From NCBI RefSeq assembly GCF_037975245.1, contig NC_092565.1, positions 6,428,999 to 6,492,998 of the forward strand: a stretch of DNA of 64,000 nt, in the 5' to 3' direction. The notes below the pieces were generated by a model that ran no database searches, was not told the DNA's origin, and saw nothing but the letters and a program-made list of their open reading frames with translations. Source of the stretch: Apostichopus japonicus (Eukaryota > Echinodermata > Holothuroidea > Aspidochirotida > Stichopodidae). This document shows, one piece after another, positions 27,871 through 42,800 of this stretch. Both the position numbers and the translations under genes were made by a program. Position 1 is the stretch's first letter, and each line of letters opens with the position of its first letter.

Positions 27871-30800
27871 ATGCCGACCTATTTTCAAAGGCCTGAAAAT
27901 GCCCTTAAAAGGGCCAATGGTAAGACATATGTCGAGATTGTTTCACAGCTGCCAAATGTCGAATAGCCTAACACATGGGTTGTTGCCTACATAACTTAGG
28001 CTAAGCTTAGTGAACGACGTAAGAGCTGCGTTCGCTTGTTAGGCTAAGTGATAGGCTATTTAGGGTAGGTTTTCGGCTTGTCATTTTTTGGAGGGAGGGG
28101 GGGGGGTAGACTGAAGAAGGATTAGGAGGGACGTAACTTTGCAAGAAAAATATGAAAGAAAGGATTCTGAACACAAACATCAAATTCTAAGCCAATATCA
28201 ATTCTTCATAGGCCTAGCCTATGTCACAAATTATTGTCAGTTCTCCATTGTCATTTTCACAAGTATACAACATCCGAAGATCATAGTCCCAACATAGTGC
28301 CATTACTAAATTGAGTAGTTATTCTTTATGATTAAGAAAATATGATTAGTATCTAACCTAAAGCCTAGCCGAAGTCTCGAGTCTTGTGGTGGGTCCTGTT
28401 GAGTGTTAATATAGGCCTAGGCTGGTGTAACTTAAGTAGTCGCCTACTAAGGAACAGTTTCGGCTACAATGCCCTTCAAGGAATATTTCACATCCAAAAC
28501 AAATCCAAGACAAATTGATGATTAACTGATGATGTTGGCTCAGCGTTAAACATTTTCCTGTATCCCTTGTGCAAAGTTTATCGGGCGCCTTCTTATTCCA
28601 ACCAAGTCCCAGGTCAGCAATAATTGGTACAACCTTGTAATGTCTGACCCACTTCCAAAGGTAATTTCTTCTGTTATTTCACCATTCTCTTTTCAGAGTT
28701 TATTGATGTAGGAAAGAAAGAACCTGCTCTAGAAGTTCTTTGTGATGTGATCAAGAGCAAGCGACATCGAACATGGCAGAAGATCCACGAACCCATCATG
28801 GAGAAGTACCTTGGTCTTTGCGTGGAGCTAAGAAAGAGCCATGTAGCAAAGGAAGGGTTGTATCAGTACAAGATAATCAGCCAACAGGTAGATTTAATGG
28901 CTCAATAGTTCAAATGCCCTTGCTACTTGTATGGAAATAACTGTGAAGGTTGTATTTTACACTCTGGTGATTCTTAGTAAGACCCAAAAAATGTGGTTTG
29001 CTCAAACTATGTGTACCTTTGGTTCTTGTACCTCTTTACAGACCATTTTTAAGTTGTGAGATGGACAGTTAAATTTAGTTTCATGGTTTATAGTCAGCTA
29101 ATTTGAACTTTGTGGTACAGGCAACTTAAATGTTCTCAGACAGTCTGGAAAACAGGGAAAAGTTAAGTCCATCAAAGTAAGGAGAAATTTTCATTTGAAC
29201 AGTTCTCCTGATATGGTATGACTTATATGAGCAAACTTTTTTTTGAAGAAGTGTGAGAACAAGTTATAGGCATTTATCAAACTGGTGAAAAAATATTGAC
29301 TACAGCATGTCATGTTTTTGGGGTTCATGCATTGTTCTTTGAATGTCCACCCCACCAAAAATCAACAAGTAAATATGGTAGGCTGACTTAAGGTAATCGA
29401 ACAGTAGCTCATTATGAGTGCGCAGGAACCATAGTTAATCCTAAGACTTGTCTTTTATCTTGAACTAGTCTGGAATTTAATTGTTTCAAAGTGCGGGAAC
29501 CATCTATCTATGATGGAGCTTATTATTCAAAGGATGTGACAGTCTGTTCTTTGAATTATTAAGATGTCGCTGATTTAAACATTTCCTGAGTCCAACATGT
29601 AAAGAGTGTCTGCTTTTAGACTGCGAATCGTCTGCATGACTTGTAATTGTGTCCCATATAATTATTCATCCCCACACTCTCACAGGTCAATGTAAAGTCC
29701 TTGGAAGATGTAGTGAGGAAGTACCTACAGTTGGCTGAAGCAAAGACGGAATCAGCTCGTAAGGAGTCCGCGCAGACGGTAGATGACATTGATGACTTGG
29801 ATAATGTCAATACTCCTGAAGAGTAAGTTGTTTTAGTATCTTGTTGTCGTTCCAGTTTAAAAAAAACATTCTTGTATAATGTCATCTCATTCCCCATTTT
29901 GATGTAACATCTGCTGCTTTCAAAATACGACCATAAACCTTCTAGATAGTTTTTAATTATTTAGTTGGTGCAAAATCGTGCAAGATTTATTTCTTTTTGC
30001 AAGTCTTCCTCCAGGAACTTAAAGGATAACCGACTGACTTACTTGAAAAGTTTACTCTGTTGGGAACAGACTTGATAAAAGTATTTATTTCCCAGCTCTC
30101 TCAGTGTTTGTTCTTTCCTGACCTTATGCAAAAGGGTAGAATTTATTTTATATTTCCTCTCCAATTTTTTATCATTATTTGTCTTTTCTCCCTCACTTTC
30201 ATCTGAAGGCAACTCATGTTTCAGACTGTGTCTTATAGTTTCAGTGGGTTGGTCAGTCATGCCTACCTACCTAGCCACCTACCTGTCTGCATATAATGTG
30301 ATGTCACATATATATTTATCTGTTTATATCCATAGTCTGCTACTCAGTGCAGTCAGTGGTGAAGATGTCCAGGCAAGGACAGATCGAGTGGTGCTAATAC
30401 CCTGGGTTAAGTTTCTTTGGGAGTCTTATCGTCAGTGCTTGGATCTCCTCCGAAACAACAATCGTCTTGAAGGCCTCTACCAGGATGTGGCACATGGAGG
30501 TAACTTTTCCATCGTTTTCTTTGGATGGTGTGAAACATTCTGCAGAGCTCTGTAATGTACTTGTCCATCATGGTTGATATGTCGATTTTAATTGTAACCC
30601 TAACGATATTTACTTGTTTTCTTTCAAAATTACACTGTTGTTGTGGGTCTATCATTATACCAACAGCTTACAACATTACCTCCCTGTAGGAGCGGTTCTG
30701 TAGATTAAGCACCAATTCGACAGACTTTGTTTTCATCCTTCAAAGTAGACATATAAATCCCTGACTTTACATACAGTAAAGATGGAACTCGAGGTAAACA

Positions 30801-33800
30801 GAATTCTCCTTATCGAGTCTTTCCATTGCTCATTGGTGGTATTCTTTATATCGAAACAGGAGCAGATTGCCTGTTGAAATTACCGATAACATCCTTTGGT
30901 TTACAACTTAGGTAGATAGTAATTCTTGACACCGATCAAAATCAAGTCCTGTACCTCTTTTCTATTGAAATTAGCAATGATGAAATCTACCGTTTGTTCT
31001 CTTGCAGCGTTCCGTTTCTGTCAGAAGTATCAGAGGAAGACAGAGTTCCGTAAGCTTTGCGATAATGTAAGTGTCTCACGTTATATTGCAACTCTACCTA
31101 ATGAAGCTGTTTTGTTTTTAGTTGATACTGTGACTCGTATTCGCCATCATCTCGTCTGACCAACGGAATCAAGAAAAACTTGGGAGAGGCCAATTCTTGC
31201 AAAGATCTCAACTTTCTTTTCAGTCCAGCGATGGTTTCGAATGCTTGTGCTTAATGAAAGACAGGGTATTTTTAAATTTATGTTTTTATAATAAGGTGCT
31301 GTTTGAAGTTTCATGCAGCCAATGTTATGATATATTTACTTTTTACTCACAAATAGTCACAATATCATGTAAGAGGAATGAAGGTGTGGGTGAGTAGGGG
31401 GGGGGAGCTGGATTTTGTTAACTGCTCTGTAAATAAAGCATGGGTAACCCGTGTTATTTTCATCAATCTTAGGTTTCTCATGTGGACAGATTTATCCATT
31501 TGCTGAAACATTGCTTGAATCCGGGAATGAGTTGTCAGACCTTTGGATCACACGACTAATTTTTGTAAAAAAATTTGTCTTTTTTTTAATTTTCATGGAC
31601 AGCTGAGGAACCATCTAGCCTTGATTCAGAAACATCAGAATCAACCCCTCTCTATTAACCTGAACAGCCCAGAGAGTCAGCAGGTCCACTTGGATACTAG
31701 ACTCTTCCAGTTAGAGACTGCTATCCATATGGAGCTATGGCAGGTATGTGAAAAAACAGCAGCTCTGAGAGAATACTCGTGTTTGATAAAGTGCCATATA
31801 AATAATTAGCACTCTCGGGTCAGTCTGTAAACTGTGCAGTTGCTATTGATTTAATGCGGCCTTTTGATGGTTTAAATGCTGTAACTGAATAACTCTTAGC
31901 CAAGAATGTGCAAGAGTCTACACTTCATCTTTTAATTTGTAGGGAGGACAAAAAAATTTAACAAAACAAGGGGGAAAAGTGATATAAAAATAACTGTTAG
32001 CAGGGTGACTAAATGATACATCTGAAGAATTCATAGATAGTGGTGTAGGTTGATGATACCAATAAAACTTCTTTTTACTCTCTAATTATCATGTAACTGT
32101 CTTTTCCTCTGCTTACTCCCTTATTCTGCCTCATTCTCTCCTCCTTTTTGGTTACTTAGGCAGGCAAGTAACCTATGCACTCAATTTTGGTGTGTGTGTG
32201 TGTGTGAATTTATGCGTGTGTGTGTATGTATGTGGAGCAAACTTGTTCCACTGCTTCCCATCTTCCAACATTGGATCCTAGGTGGAGAACCTTGGCGAAT
32301 ATATATTATCGTCAGAGAGGATCTCGTAAGACAAACAAGATAACCGTGAACACGTGTAAGATGCAAAAAGGCTTTTGACTCTATCAATTTTTGGCCATCG
32401 CAGGAAGCTTACAAGGCTGTTGAGGACATTCATAACCTCATGGAGATATCCAAGAAGACCCCTAAGGCACAACTGATGGCCACCTACTACACCAAGCTAG
32501 GCCTGGTCTTCTGGAAGTCAGGAAACCGGCTCTTCCATGCATGTGCTCTTCATCGCCTGCTGCAGTTGTCCAGAGAGCATCGCAAAAACCTTAGCACAGA
32601 GGAGATGCAAAGGTAATTTCTTATTAAATGTGTTTGAGCTCTTTCAGATACTACAACACAGTTTAAAAACATTTGTAAACATGAATGGTACTCATTGGCT
32701 TACCTTTATACCTTTATTGGTAATTGTATGAATGAATGAGAAGCCTAGGTTTTGACCTAAACATGTCACTTTTCCTCCCCCTCCCCCCCCCCCACCAAGG
32801 GTCTCTCTGCAGCAATCACATCAGATCTTCAAATGTTTATACTGCCTAATCTCATGTGACAGGCATCGAATGGCTAATCTCATGCTTTTTTCCCCCTCAT
32901 GCTTTCATAGGATGGCTTCTCGGGTTTTACTTGCCACCCTATCGGTGCCTATTTGCCCTCCACGTAATGACATCGGTGATATGCTGGACATGGGAAACAC
33001 GGCTGTGGACAACGAGCGCAAACTGGCCAAGATGTTGGGTCTTCAGACTCCTCCCAACCGTGCTCAGCTTGCTAATGACTTGGTGAGTTTGGCCATGTTG
33101 ATAACGAGGGACTATTATTTAACGAGTTAACTACTAAACTCAACAAAGACACAACATTCCTGTTTTGAAAGGAGAAATACACCAGTTATGTCACGTTTCT
33201 CATGTAGCTTGGCCTGTATCACAGAAAGGTACTGACATTGAAGGATTTGAAATCCCTATTCATATATGCAAATGCTTGGCTTATTCACTAGGAAGCCAGT
33301 GCCTTATTTTGATGAGTAGACGCTTGGATAACAACATTGATAAAGAATTAGTTGTTTGTGCCAAGACTTCAACATTCCATTGGAAGATTTTTCAATGTTA
33401 TTAATATTTCCTTTAACAGCATCCTATTTCATAATAATAATAATATATATACATCTTCCAAGTCATGAGTGTTCTTGTGTAATTAATTTTTGTTATATGA
33501 TTATTATGATAATTTTATTCCCAGATCAAGTACAATGTGGTTCCCCACGTCCTTCCTGAGCTTCGTGAACTCTTCAACTGGCTGGAGATTGAGTTCCACC
33601 CTCTACACCTGTGCAGCAGAGTCAGTGATGTCCTGTCCTTCTTGGAAGCCAGTGACCCCGACCTTGCCCAGTATGTCCCAGCCCTCCAAACTAACACTCT
33701 TGTCAGACTACTGAAGCAGGTTAGTATCATTTATAAATATTATATAGTTTGTGTTAGCTGACCGACCATCCAAAAGTGATATTTACAGGGAATTATTAAT

Positions 33801-36800
33801 AACAGATACGACGAGTTGTCGTGTATAGACTTTCGTTACAGCTGGTTAAACTTTAACTTTAAAACATTCTCTCTCTTTCTCTTCTACAACTTCCTCCCTT
33901 GTGAAGCATCTTCTCCTGCTTAATTTCCAGAATAAAATCAAACAGGTATGAAGATAAAAGAAGGGGTGGAGTCCTTCTTTTAATCCATTGCAATCGTACT
34001 TTGAGTAATATCTTGCAGGTTTGGAAAAATGAGCAGAGATTCGTGAACAACCCAAAAGAGCTCTTTTTTGCTACTAGTAACTAACTTATAACGGATGTCT
34101 GTTTTGTTTTCAATAGGTTGCCCAGATGTACGATACCATTTCAGTCTCCCGTATCATGGAGTTGGTACCGTTCTACAGTCCCTACCAGATTGAGAAGACC
34201 ATTGTAGAGTCTGCCCGAAATGGAGCAGTCCAGGTATGGCATAAACATCAGAGTGATCGCATGATGCTTTATAGAACTCTGCTAAATAGAGGATCCCCTC
34301 CCCCCCCATTAAACTATTAAAATGTAATGCTCGAAATGCCGTAAATGTGATATTGTTTCATAGCATGTATTGAATTTGAAATACAAAATCATGTAGAGAC
34401 TGCTGTCTCCTTGAAAGTGGCTGTTTTTATGCGTTCATTGACATGATAGTTTACTTACTCACCAGAGTTAGGGGAGTTATGCAAAAGCATGGACAATTTT
34501 GTTTATAAATATTGGCCCCAGTTGCCTGTACACTTTGCAAAGTTGTGGATGTGTAACTTCTTAGTTATAGAGACCTCTTTGATAAATGTAGCGGGAATTG
34601 GTAGAAAACTTATTGCTCAATTATCGTCTGCAGCAGAATACCTTTTTCAAATGCTGATACACAAAAGTTTGAAGTTTATTAATATTTTTCAACATAAATG
34701 ACAAACATGAATCACTCTCAATATTCTAATAATTTGATAACAAAGTATGGAAGTCCTAGGAATCGCACTATATTATGAGACTGGTCAATCGCTAAACTCT
34801 TAAAGACTAATCTAGGATGATCAAGCTGACAAAGTTGATTCATGTCATCTTCCTTTGGGAAGTTAATCACATTATTCACCCTCGTAACTTTTGCATCGTT
34901 CCATACCCATACTTTGAAAGCAAATGTCCACCTAAAGTGTTATGCAAATATAGCAATCCTCGGGTACATCTACTAGAGAGTGTTGAAGACTTTTACTAAG
35001 TGCTAGATGTTGTGTTGGAAAGTAATTTCAATTCTCCCTTTAGTAAACAACAGGGGTGGACACTGCAGGCATTGGTCCTAAAGACTCACCAACTATAAAG
35101 TTCTTTTCCTTTAGTAAACATCAGGGGTAACACTGCAGGCATTGGTCCTAAAGACTTTTGTGTCTGGGTATTGAGAGCTGTCTAAGATTATTATTTGATA
35201 ATACGTGTCGATAAGTCATTTGCATACCCCAGTTCTATACCCATTCTTTTTCTTTTGGTTTCCCTTTTAGATTCGATTGGATCATTCTCAGCAGATGTTA
35301 AGCTTCGGCGGTGAACTGTCTGTGTCTCAGACCGGTGACCAACAAGATGACGGTCCAATGGTCCAGGAGATGCCTTCGGAACAGATTCGCCAGCAGCTGA
35401 CACAGATGTCCAAAGCCCTCCACCACGCACTTCAACTTATTCGCCCCGCCCAACTTCTGGTGAGTAGACTGCTCGTACGTCTTGTCAGTTTTAGAACTTT
35501 TTGTTTCATTCAGTTTTTGCCGTCGGGTGGTAAGGCCTAGTGAGTGTCAACCGCTATCGGCATCATACCTCTCAGAGTATATGCCCCTGTGTTAATAAGT
35601 TGCAGATCCCTCTCATTAGCCACGGATCACCGCAACATGTGCAACGCGAGGAGACAAACTTTTTGCACTTGTGGCATCATTCATAGTTGCGGGAGAGGGG
35701 TGGCATCGTCCATAGTTGCGGGAAATTTGTCGCTCAATTTTGATGAATTCTGATCTCTCGAAACAGGAAGAGAAGAAGAACCAGAAGCAGCAGATCATCC
35801 AGAGTTATCGTCGTAGCGCCGTCAAGGACCACCAGCGAATCTTGCAGCGTAAACAGATCATCGAGGATCGCAAGGAGAGATTGGAGAGTATCACGGTCCA
35901 GAGAGTGAGTTCTTATCAGATTTTTCCTTGTACATAACTCGTACTAAAATCTCCTTATTCAGAAGAAGATTTACACTTTAGATTAATGTTTCTTTTTTTG
36001 GTAATATTTTTTTCTAGAAACTCTTTAAGATTTGTAACATAAGCCAATTATTCAGATTTTTTGTTGTTGTACTGATGTGGCAGATTATTTTCTCATTCAC
36101 CCATTTAACTGTTTTCAACCTGTGGGAAGAGTAGAACCTCAGTGCGAAATGTTTTAGTAGACTTATCCTTGTAGAAATTTAATCTAACAATAGTGACTTA
36201 TTTGTTGCTTTGGATGGAATGCAAGGTCAGATGTTTAAACTTACATAAGCACCTCTTGGTCTGCCCTTCTTTCTCATCAGACAATTCCCTTCTGCCTCTA
36301 TATATATAAACGGGGTCGCTAGCCTCGACAAAAATGTTTGGACTCTTTTGTGTTCCGTTGGTGAATAATGCAAGTCGTGATAAATCTTAGCAATTTTATT
36401 TAAATTTGATCCCGTAGGAACGAGAAGAGCAAGACCAGCTGGAGGAGCAGCAGAGAGTACAGCGAGAGGCAGAGCAGCTGCGTCTGAGCAGGGAGGCGGA
36501 GGACAGGGCCAGACGAAAGCGTCAAGAGGAACTGGAGGAGATCCAACGGAAGCACGCCAAGGAGAGGATTAAGACCCTGAAGCAGTCGTCTGTCGCTCCT
36601 AAGATGTTCAGCAAGTACACCGAAGAGGTAAGGTTCATTAGAAAGGGGGCTTTCCCATCCATATCGATGGAAATTCAAACAGAACAAGAAGGAAACTGAT
36701 TAGAAACTTATAAAAGAAATTTTGAAAGTAGAGAAGATGTAGTATGTGGCTCGGAGGTGTGTGTTAGCGAAAAAGAACAGTCAGAGTACTTGCAAAACCA

Positions 36801-39800
36801 GCCTGAGAAAATGTTGTAAAGGATAGAATTAACAGATATAAAATGAGATAAAAAAGAAGGAAAAAAAGACACATACATGAAGTTCAACATGCTTTGTTTT
36901 GGTGAACCATATACCCTGACTTCCCACTCCCCACCTTATATTTCAATATTTAATCAGAAATCTTATTTAATTAACTTGCTAAAACTCTTTTTTGGGCAAT
37001 TCTTGCAGGAATTGGAGAAATTGGACGCGGATGAGATCATGGCCAAGCATGTGGAGCAGTTGGAAGCCGAGAAGAAGGAACTGCAGGCCCGTCTGAAATC
37101 TCAGGAGAAGAAGGTTGGTTGTTTTTCTTAAGTTCTGTATTATTGAGCCTGAAATGAGGCTCAGTGTTACAAGGTTCTTTGTTGACATGACTAGCCAAAG
37201 AATGACATAGATGTAAATTATGGCATTTTTCAATTTGCATTTTACAATGTGATTTTTTTTACTGGTAAGAAGAAAGTGTCTGGGTGGCAAAATGTGAGGA
37301 TCAAACTCAGTTATTTTTCAACTTTGTTTTGTTAACCTTTATTTTGAAAACATTCCAGGCGGTTGCCCTAGTTTGATCCATTGCAATGTAATATCTTTTG
37401 AGTTACATTCATTACGTTTGGTTGGTTTAGTTTGATCCATTAAAATGTAATATTTTGAGTTGTATTCATTGTGTTTGGTTGCCCTAGTTTGATCCATTAG
37501 AATGTAATATTTTGAGTTATATTCATTGTGTTTGGTTGCCCTAGTTTGATCCATTGCAATGTAATATTTTGAGTTACATTCATTGCCTTTGGTTGCCCTA
37601 GTTTGATCCATTGCAATGTGATATGTTTTCAGTTACATTCATTACATATGGTTGCCCTAGTTTGATCCATTGCAATGTAATATGTTATGAGTTACATTCA
37701 TTATGTTTGGTTGCCCTAGTTTGATCCATTGCAAAGTTATATGTTTTGAGTAGTGTTTGCACGGGGTATCCGGGTACCCACCCGATGTAATATGTTATGA
37801 GTTACAGTCATTATGTTTGGTTGCCCTAGTTTGATCCATTGCAATGTAATATGTTATGAGTTACATTCATTATGTTTGGTCGCCCTAGTTTGATCCATTG
37901 CAAAGTTATGTTTTGAGTAGTGTTTGCACGGGGTATCCGGGTACCCACCCGATGTAATATGTTATGAGTTACATTCATTATGTTTGGTTGCCCTAGTTTG
38001 ATCCATTGCAATGTAATATGTTATGAGTTACATTCATTATGTTTGGTTGCCCTAGTTTGATCCATTGCAATGTGATATGTTTTGAGTTACATTCATTATG
38101 TTTGGTTGCCCTAGTTTGATCCATTGCAATGTAATATGTTTTGAGTTACATTCATTGTGTTTAGTTAAACTGATAACCACACCTACCAAGTCTGCTTTAT
38201 TTTGTAGAAGCGAAGGAATATACACATGTAGGCCAAATTAAAAACACCCAATCGCAATTTGCATCAACAGGTAAAATCTTGAAATGTTTTTATTCCCGTT
38301 TCCAGATCGATTATTTCTGCCGTGCCCAGAGGGTTGAAGAAATCCCTCTGCTTGAAAAGCAATATGAGGAGGAGGCGATGACTAGCAAGGAATTGTGGGA
38401 GGAGATGGAAAGTGAAAGGGTAAGTCAGACTTAATTGATTAAATAATTTGTATTGGGATAAAAAGGGCTCTTATATTGGATGTTAAGGCAGTTGTTTGTG
38501 GTTACACCTCCCAAAGTCTCTTTTTTTTGTGATTCTGAACCCTGCACACATTGATCACCGCTGCATATCCATCCCTTGTGCCTTTTCCGTCAACCACAGA
38601 GGCTTTGGATACCAATTGCAGGTAAGGCCGAACATTTTCACAGATCTCGATGTTGCACCACAGAATGGAGAGGATCGTAACCCTAGATGGATAATTTAAA
38701 CGGAGCACAAGCTGTTAGCTGTCCTCAACCTTCATCAAATTTCCATGTTTGCGTGAATTGTCATGTGAGGGTTTAGAATATTCTGAGCTGGTTAACTCAG
38801 GATGTCATTATGTAACTCATATTGCTGGAAATTGATGAATGTATTTGGTTGACATCTATGATTTCTTCTAATTTTAGATTGAAATGGCCCAGAAAGAAAG
38901 AGAACATGCCCTGGCCATTCGGGATCGGTTGAAGAGGATGACAAAAGACAAGAATGAATTCCTCAACATGCTCAAGGAAACCAGATCAAATATTTACAAT
39001 GTAAGAGAATAATTCAGAGGATGAGAAGTGAAGAAAAAAGGGGCATATTATTTTGTAACCATTATTACATCATCTTGTATTCCAGTCCTCAAAGTGTGTG
39101 CTTTTTCAAAATGTTTTTAGTTTTTTGAAGCATTTAGCTACATTGTATTGATTTTTTTCTTCTTAATTTGCATGTTTTAACAAAGAGGTGCACAAGTTTA
39201 TTCCTCACCACCTTCTGTGATGTTACTACTGCCTGTAAAGGTACCCTGCGGTATTGACTATGTTACAACTAACTGTTCAATTGATTAACCAATTGTGGAT
39301 TGTTCAAAGTGTTGTAGGACTAGGCTAAGAACTAGGCCGAAAAGAAAGTGGAGAGTGGTTCTCGGGATACTGTGAGAGTCGATTTCTGTAACGGAAATTG
39401 CGTCGTGAAATAATATGATATAATGTCTGGCAACGAGTTGTGGATAGTTTGCATGTTACCATGGAAATCAATTGGTCATCTTCCTCACAGGACAAACTGA
39501 ACACCTTCAACGAAATGATCAAAGAAGCTAGGGGTAAACGCCTGATGGAGCGTAAGCAGAAACGCAAGAATGATAGACGACTGAAGTGGGTGACGGAGAA
39601 AGAAGAGGCGGAGCAGCAGAGGCGAGACGAAGAAGCTAAGCGAGGTATGGTTTAGCTGCACAGGATTGGGCAATCACTTGTATTCGTGACCGTTTGGGTC
39701 TTTTAACTTCCCAACAAGTTATTGCAAAGCCTGTTTGCTGCTTGTTAACATTTCAAAAGAGGGACAGGTGGTAATTCTCAATTAGTTTACAAAGGACAGG

Positions 39801-42800
39801 TAGGAAGTGAACACAAAATTTCTTTGGGCTCCTTACGTTACGTTTCTACGTTTTTGTCGGTCAAAAAGTCAATTTGCCGCTGGACTCTTGTATCCATCTT
39901 TTTTTTAATTAATCACCCTCTGGAGACTTGAGTCTCTAGACTACCCGATAGGAGTTAGGACTGTCCAGTCTGTAACGTCTGACCTTCTTCTCTCATCAGA
40001 ACGTGAAATGAAGCAGAAGAAAGAGGAAGAAGAATACCAAGAGAGGTTGCAGAAATTGAAAGAGCAAGAAGAGAAACAAGCTGCCAAGTAAGTGTCATCA
40101 GCCTGAACATTACAGTGCATTGTTGAAAGTGGTGGATGACTGTTTCTTAACAGAATTATGAACCAATGGAGGAGGGATAATTATTATAGCTTAGGTGTTG
40201 ATGGACAAAGGTGGTCAGTTCTGTTGCAATGATTGCCTTAACGCATCACTCCTCCCACGTCTCTTTATGTATTATTACTAGATTGAAGTAAAGGATGTTC
40301 AAAAAAGTTTGCAAAATTGGGATGAAATGGTGGCAGTTTGATGACAGGTTAATGTATAGTTTATAAGTTTAACCAAAAGAAAGGGGATAACTGTGAGATC
40401 AAGAGCCTCCTTGTAAAATGTAATTCAGTGCTATGTTTGTTTTTTGAAGAACATGCAGTCTCTGCTGTCGAATTGGTAAGATCTGTTACCCAGTTGGTGG
40501 TTGGGATTGATTGTATTTATAGACACTGGAGTGGAGGATAAAAATATTTGGTGTCATGTAATCAGCGAGCGATATTTTTCATCCTTCTCTCTAGGTTGCG
40601 TGAAATTGACGAGAGAATGGAAAGAGAGAAGACTCAGGGAGACGCACCCTTCCGTCGGAGGGATGAAGGAAGCGACAGTTGGCGCAGGGATGAAAACCGG
40701 AGTGCACCGGAGAGACCTGCTGACTCGGATCAAGCAGGAAAGTAAGTTAAGAATTATCTCTATGGAAATAGAGACCACTGGTACTTAATATTGTTGAGCA
40801 GTATGGATGATGTTTGTGTTGTCAAGTCTCCTACTCCAGGAGTAGAGAGCAGCAATTTCCATTTTGTTGTATTGCCTAAGCCTTAAACAGATACATGCCC
40901 AGACCTGCACATTGAATCTTGGGTCGCTTTGAAGAAGTCGGGTCCGACGTGTCGTTGTCTGTGACCGGTGGAGCTAATTCACCCAACAACTTCTGGAGTG
41001 GAGTGGAAGATGGTGTAAAATCCTAGTGAAGTGGAAATGCCACTAGCCCCATTAAAGTCAGGGGTATTGTTTGCCCTTTTTGATGTCATGATGTATTTAA
41101 TTTGACGGCTAAATTTTACAGAAAAAAATGAAAATAGTTTCTATCAATTCAGTCTTCCTTTTAGAAAAATGTTGTCCAATATTAGTAGTAAATGTAGTGG
41201 TTTCATGTTTCAGAGTTGTTAACACCGAGTCTGTGAAGTGAAGAGTGATTTTAACTTTTACCTTTTAATTCCATTGTAGCCGTCCATGGCGTCCTCGCTT
41301 CCGTGAAGAGGGTGGCAGAGGTGGTGGCTTCCGTGAAGAGGGTGGCAGAGGTGGTGGCTTCCGTGAAGAGGGTGGCAGAGGTGGTGGCTTCCGTGAAGAG
41401 GGTGGCAGAGGTGGTGGCTTCCGTGAAGAGGGTGGTAGAGCCGGAGCTTGGAGATCTCGGTATCCTGATGGTGAAGGACCTCAAAGAGGTGATCGCGATG
41501 ATGGCTGGCGGCGAGATGGCCCACCACGGGATGGCCCACCACGAGATGGCCCACCACGGGATGGCCCACCACGAGATGGCCCACCACGGGATGGCCCACC
41601 ACGAGATGGCCCACCACGGGATGACTGGCGTCGAGATAGACCACCAAGAGAGGTTGGCCGTGGACCTATCGAGGGCCGTGGTGAACCTCGCAGAGAATTT
41701 GACAGACCACCAAGAGATTTGGAAAGACCACCAAGGGATCTGGAAAGACCACCAAGGGATCTGGAAAGACCACCAAGGGATCTGGAAAGACCACCAAGGG
41801 ATCTGGAAAGACCACCAAGGGATCTGGAAAGACCACCAAGGGATCTGGAAAGACCACCAAGGGATCTGGAAAGACCCCAGAGAGAAGTCACTCGTCCATC
41901 TAGAGATGATCAACCACCACGTGACGGACCCCCTCATGACAAAGTTGAGCAGCGACCACCACCCGGTCCAGAAGATGCAGCTCCAGCAAAGGACGAAAAA
42001 CGTGAAGTTCCTTCTGGAGGTGACTCGGCAGGACAGGAACCAGTTAGAAGAGGTGAGCCCCCAGTAAGAGAACCTGCAGCAACTCCTGTGGGCAAGATGC
42101 CTTATGACATCAGAAAAGATGAACCAGACTTTGGGCGTGAGTGGGAAGCCCGACGACGAGCAAGAGACAGAGATCTCCAAGAAAATGGAGCCCGTCGTGC
42201 ATACAGAGATGATTCCCGTAAGGAAGATCATGTTGGTGGATCGGGACGTGACAGAGACATCAAACGTGATGACCGGGATCCCTCCCGACAAGGCGATAGA
42301 GGGTTCAGCCGAGACCGAGACATCCGCAGGGATGGTTGGGGTCGTGGAGGGGATGATAGAGGACCACCTCTGGAGAGGTCAGGCTGGCGAGATGAATCTA
42401 GACAAGATGGCGGCGGGGCATGGCAAAGGGGATATCGAGATGGTCCTCGTGGTCCTCCTCGAGATGCCTGGAGGTCTGATAGAGGCGGAAGAGACGACCG
42501 TGGACCACGTAGATACGACGGAGATGATCGTGGACCTCGAAGGGATGATAGGGATGACCGTGGACCTCGAAGGGATGATAGAGATGATCGTGGGCCACGC
42601 AGGGATGATCGAGATGACCGCGGGCCTTGGAGACGGGGCGATGGAGGTGGAGGAAAACCACCTGGCCAAGATGACGGTGGATGGAAAGAACGGGAACCAC
42701 CAAAGAAAGAAATTCCGAGGAGAAGGGATCCAGAGGATGATGGCGCCAAGACTGTTCGAAAGAGTCAACCTAAAGAAACAGATGATGATGGCTGGACAAC

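Noticed and set aside
37364-38163. CRISPR-like array of regularly spaced repeats
   Set aside because: The whole unit is repeated with no unique spacers, and it lies in an animal intron. It is a minisatellite.
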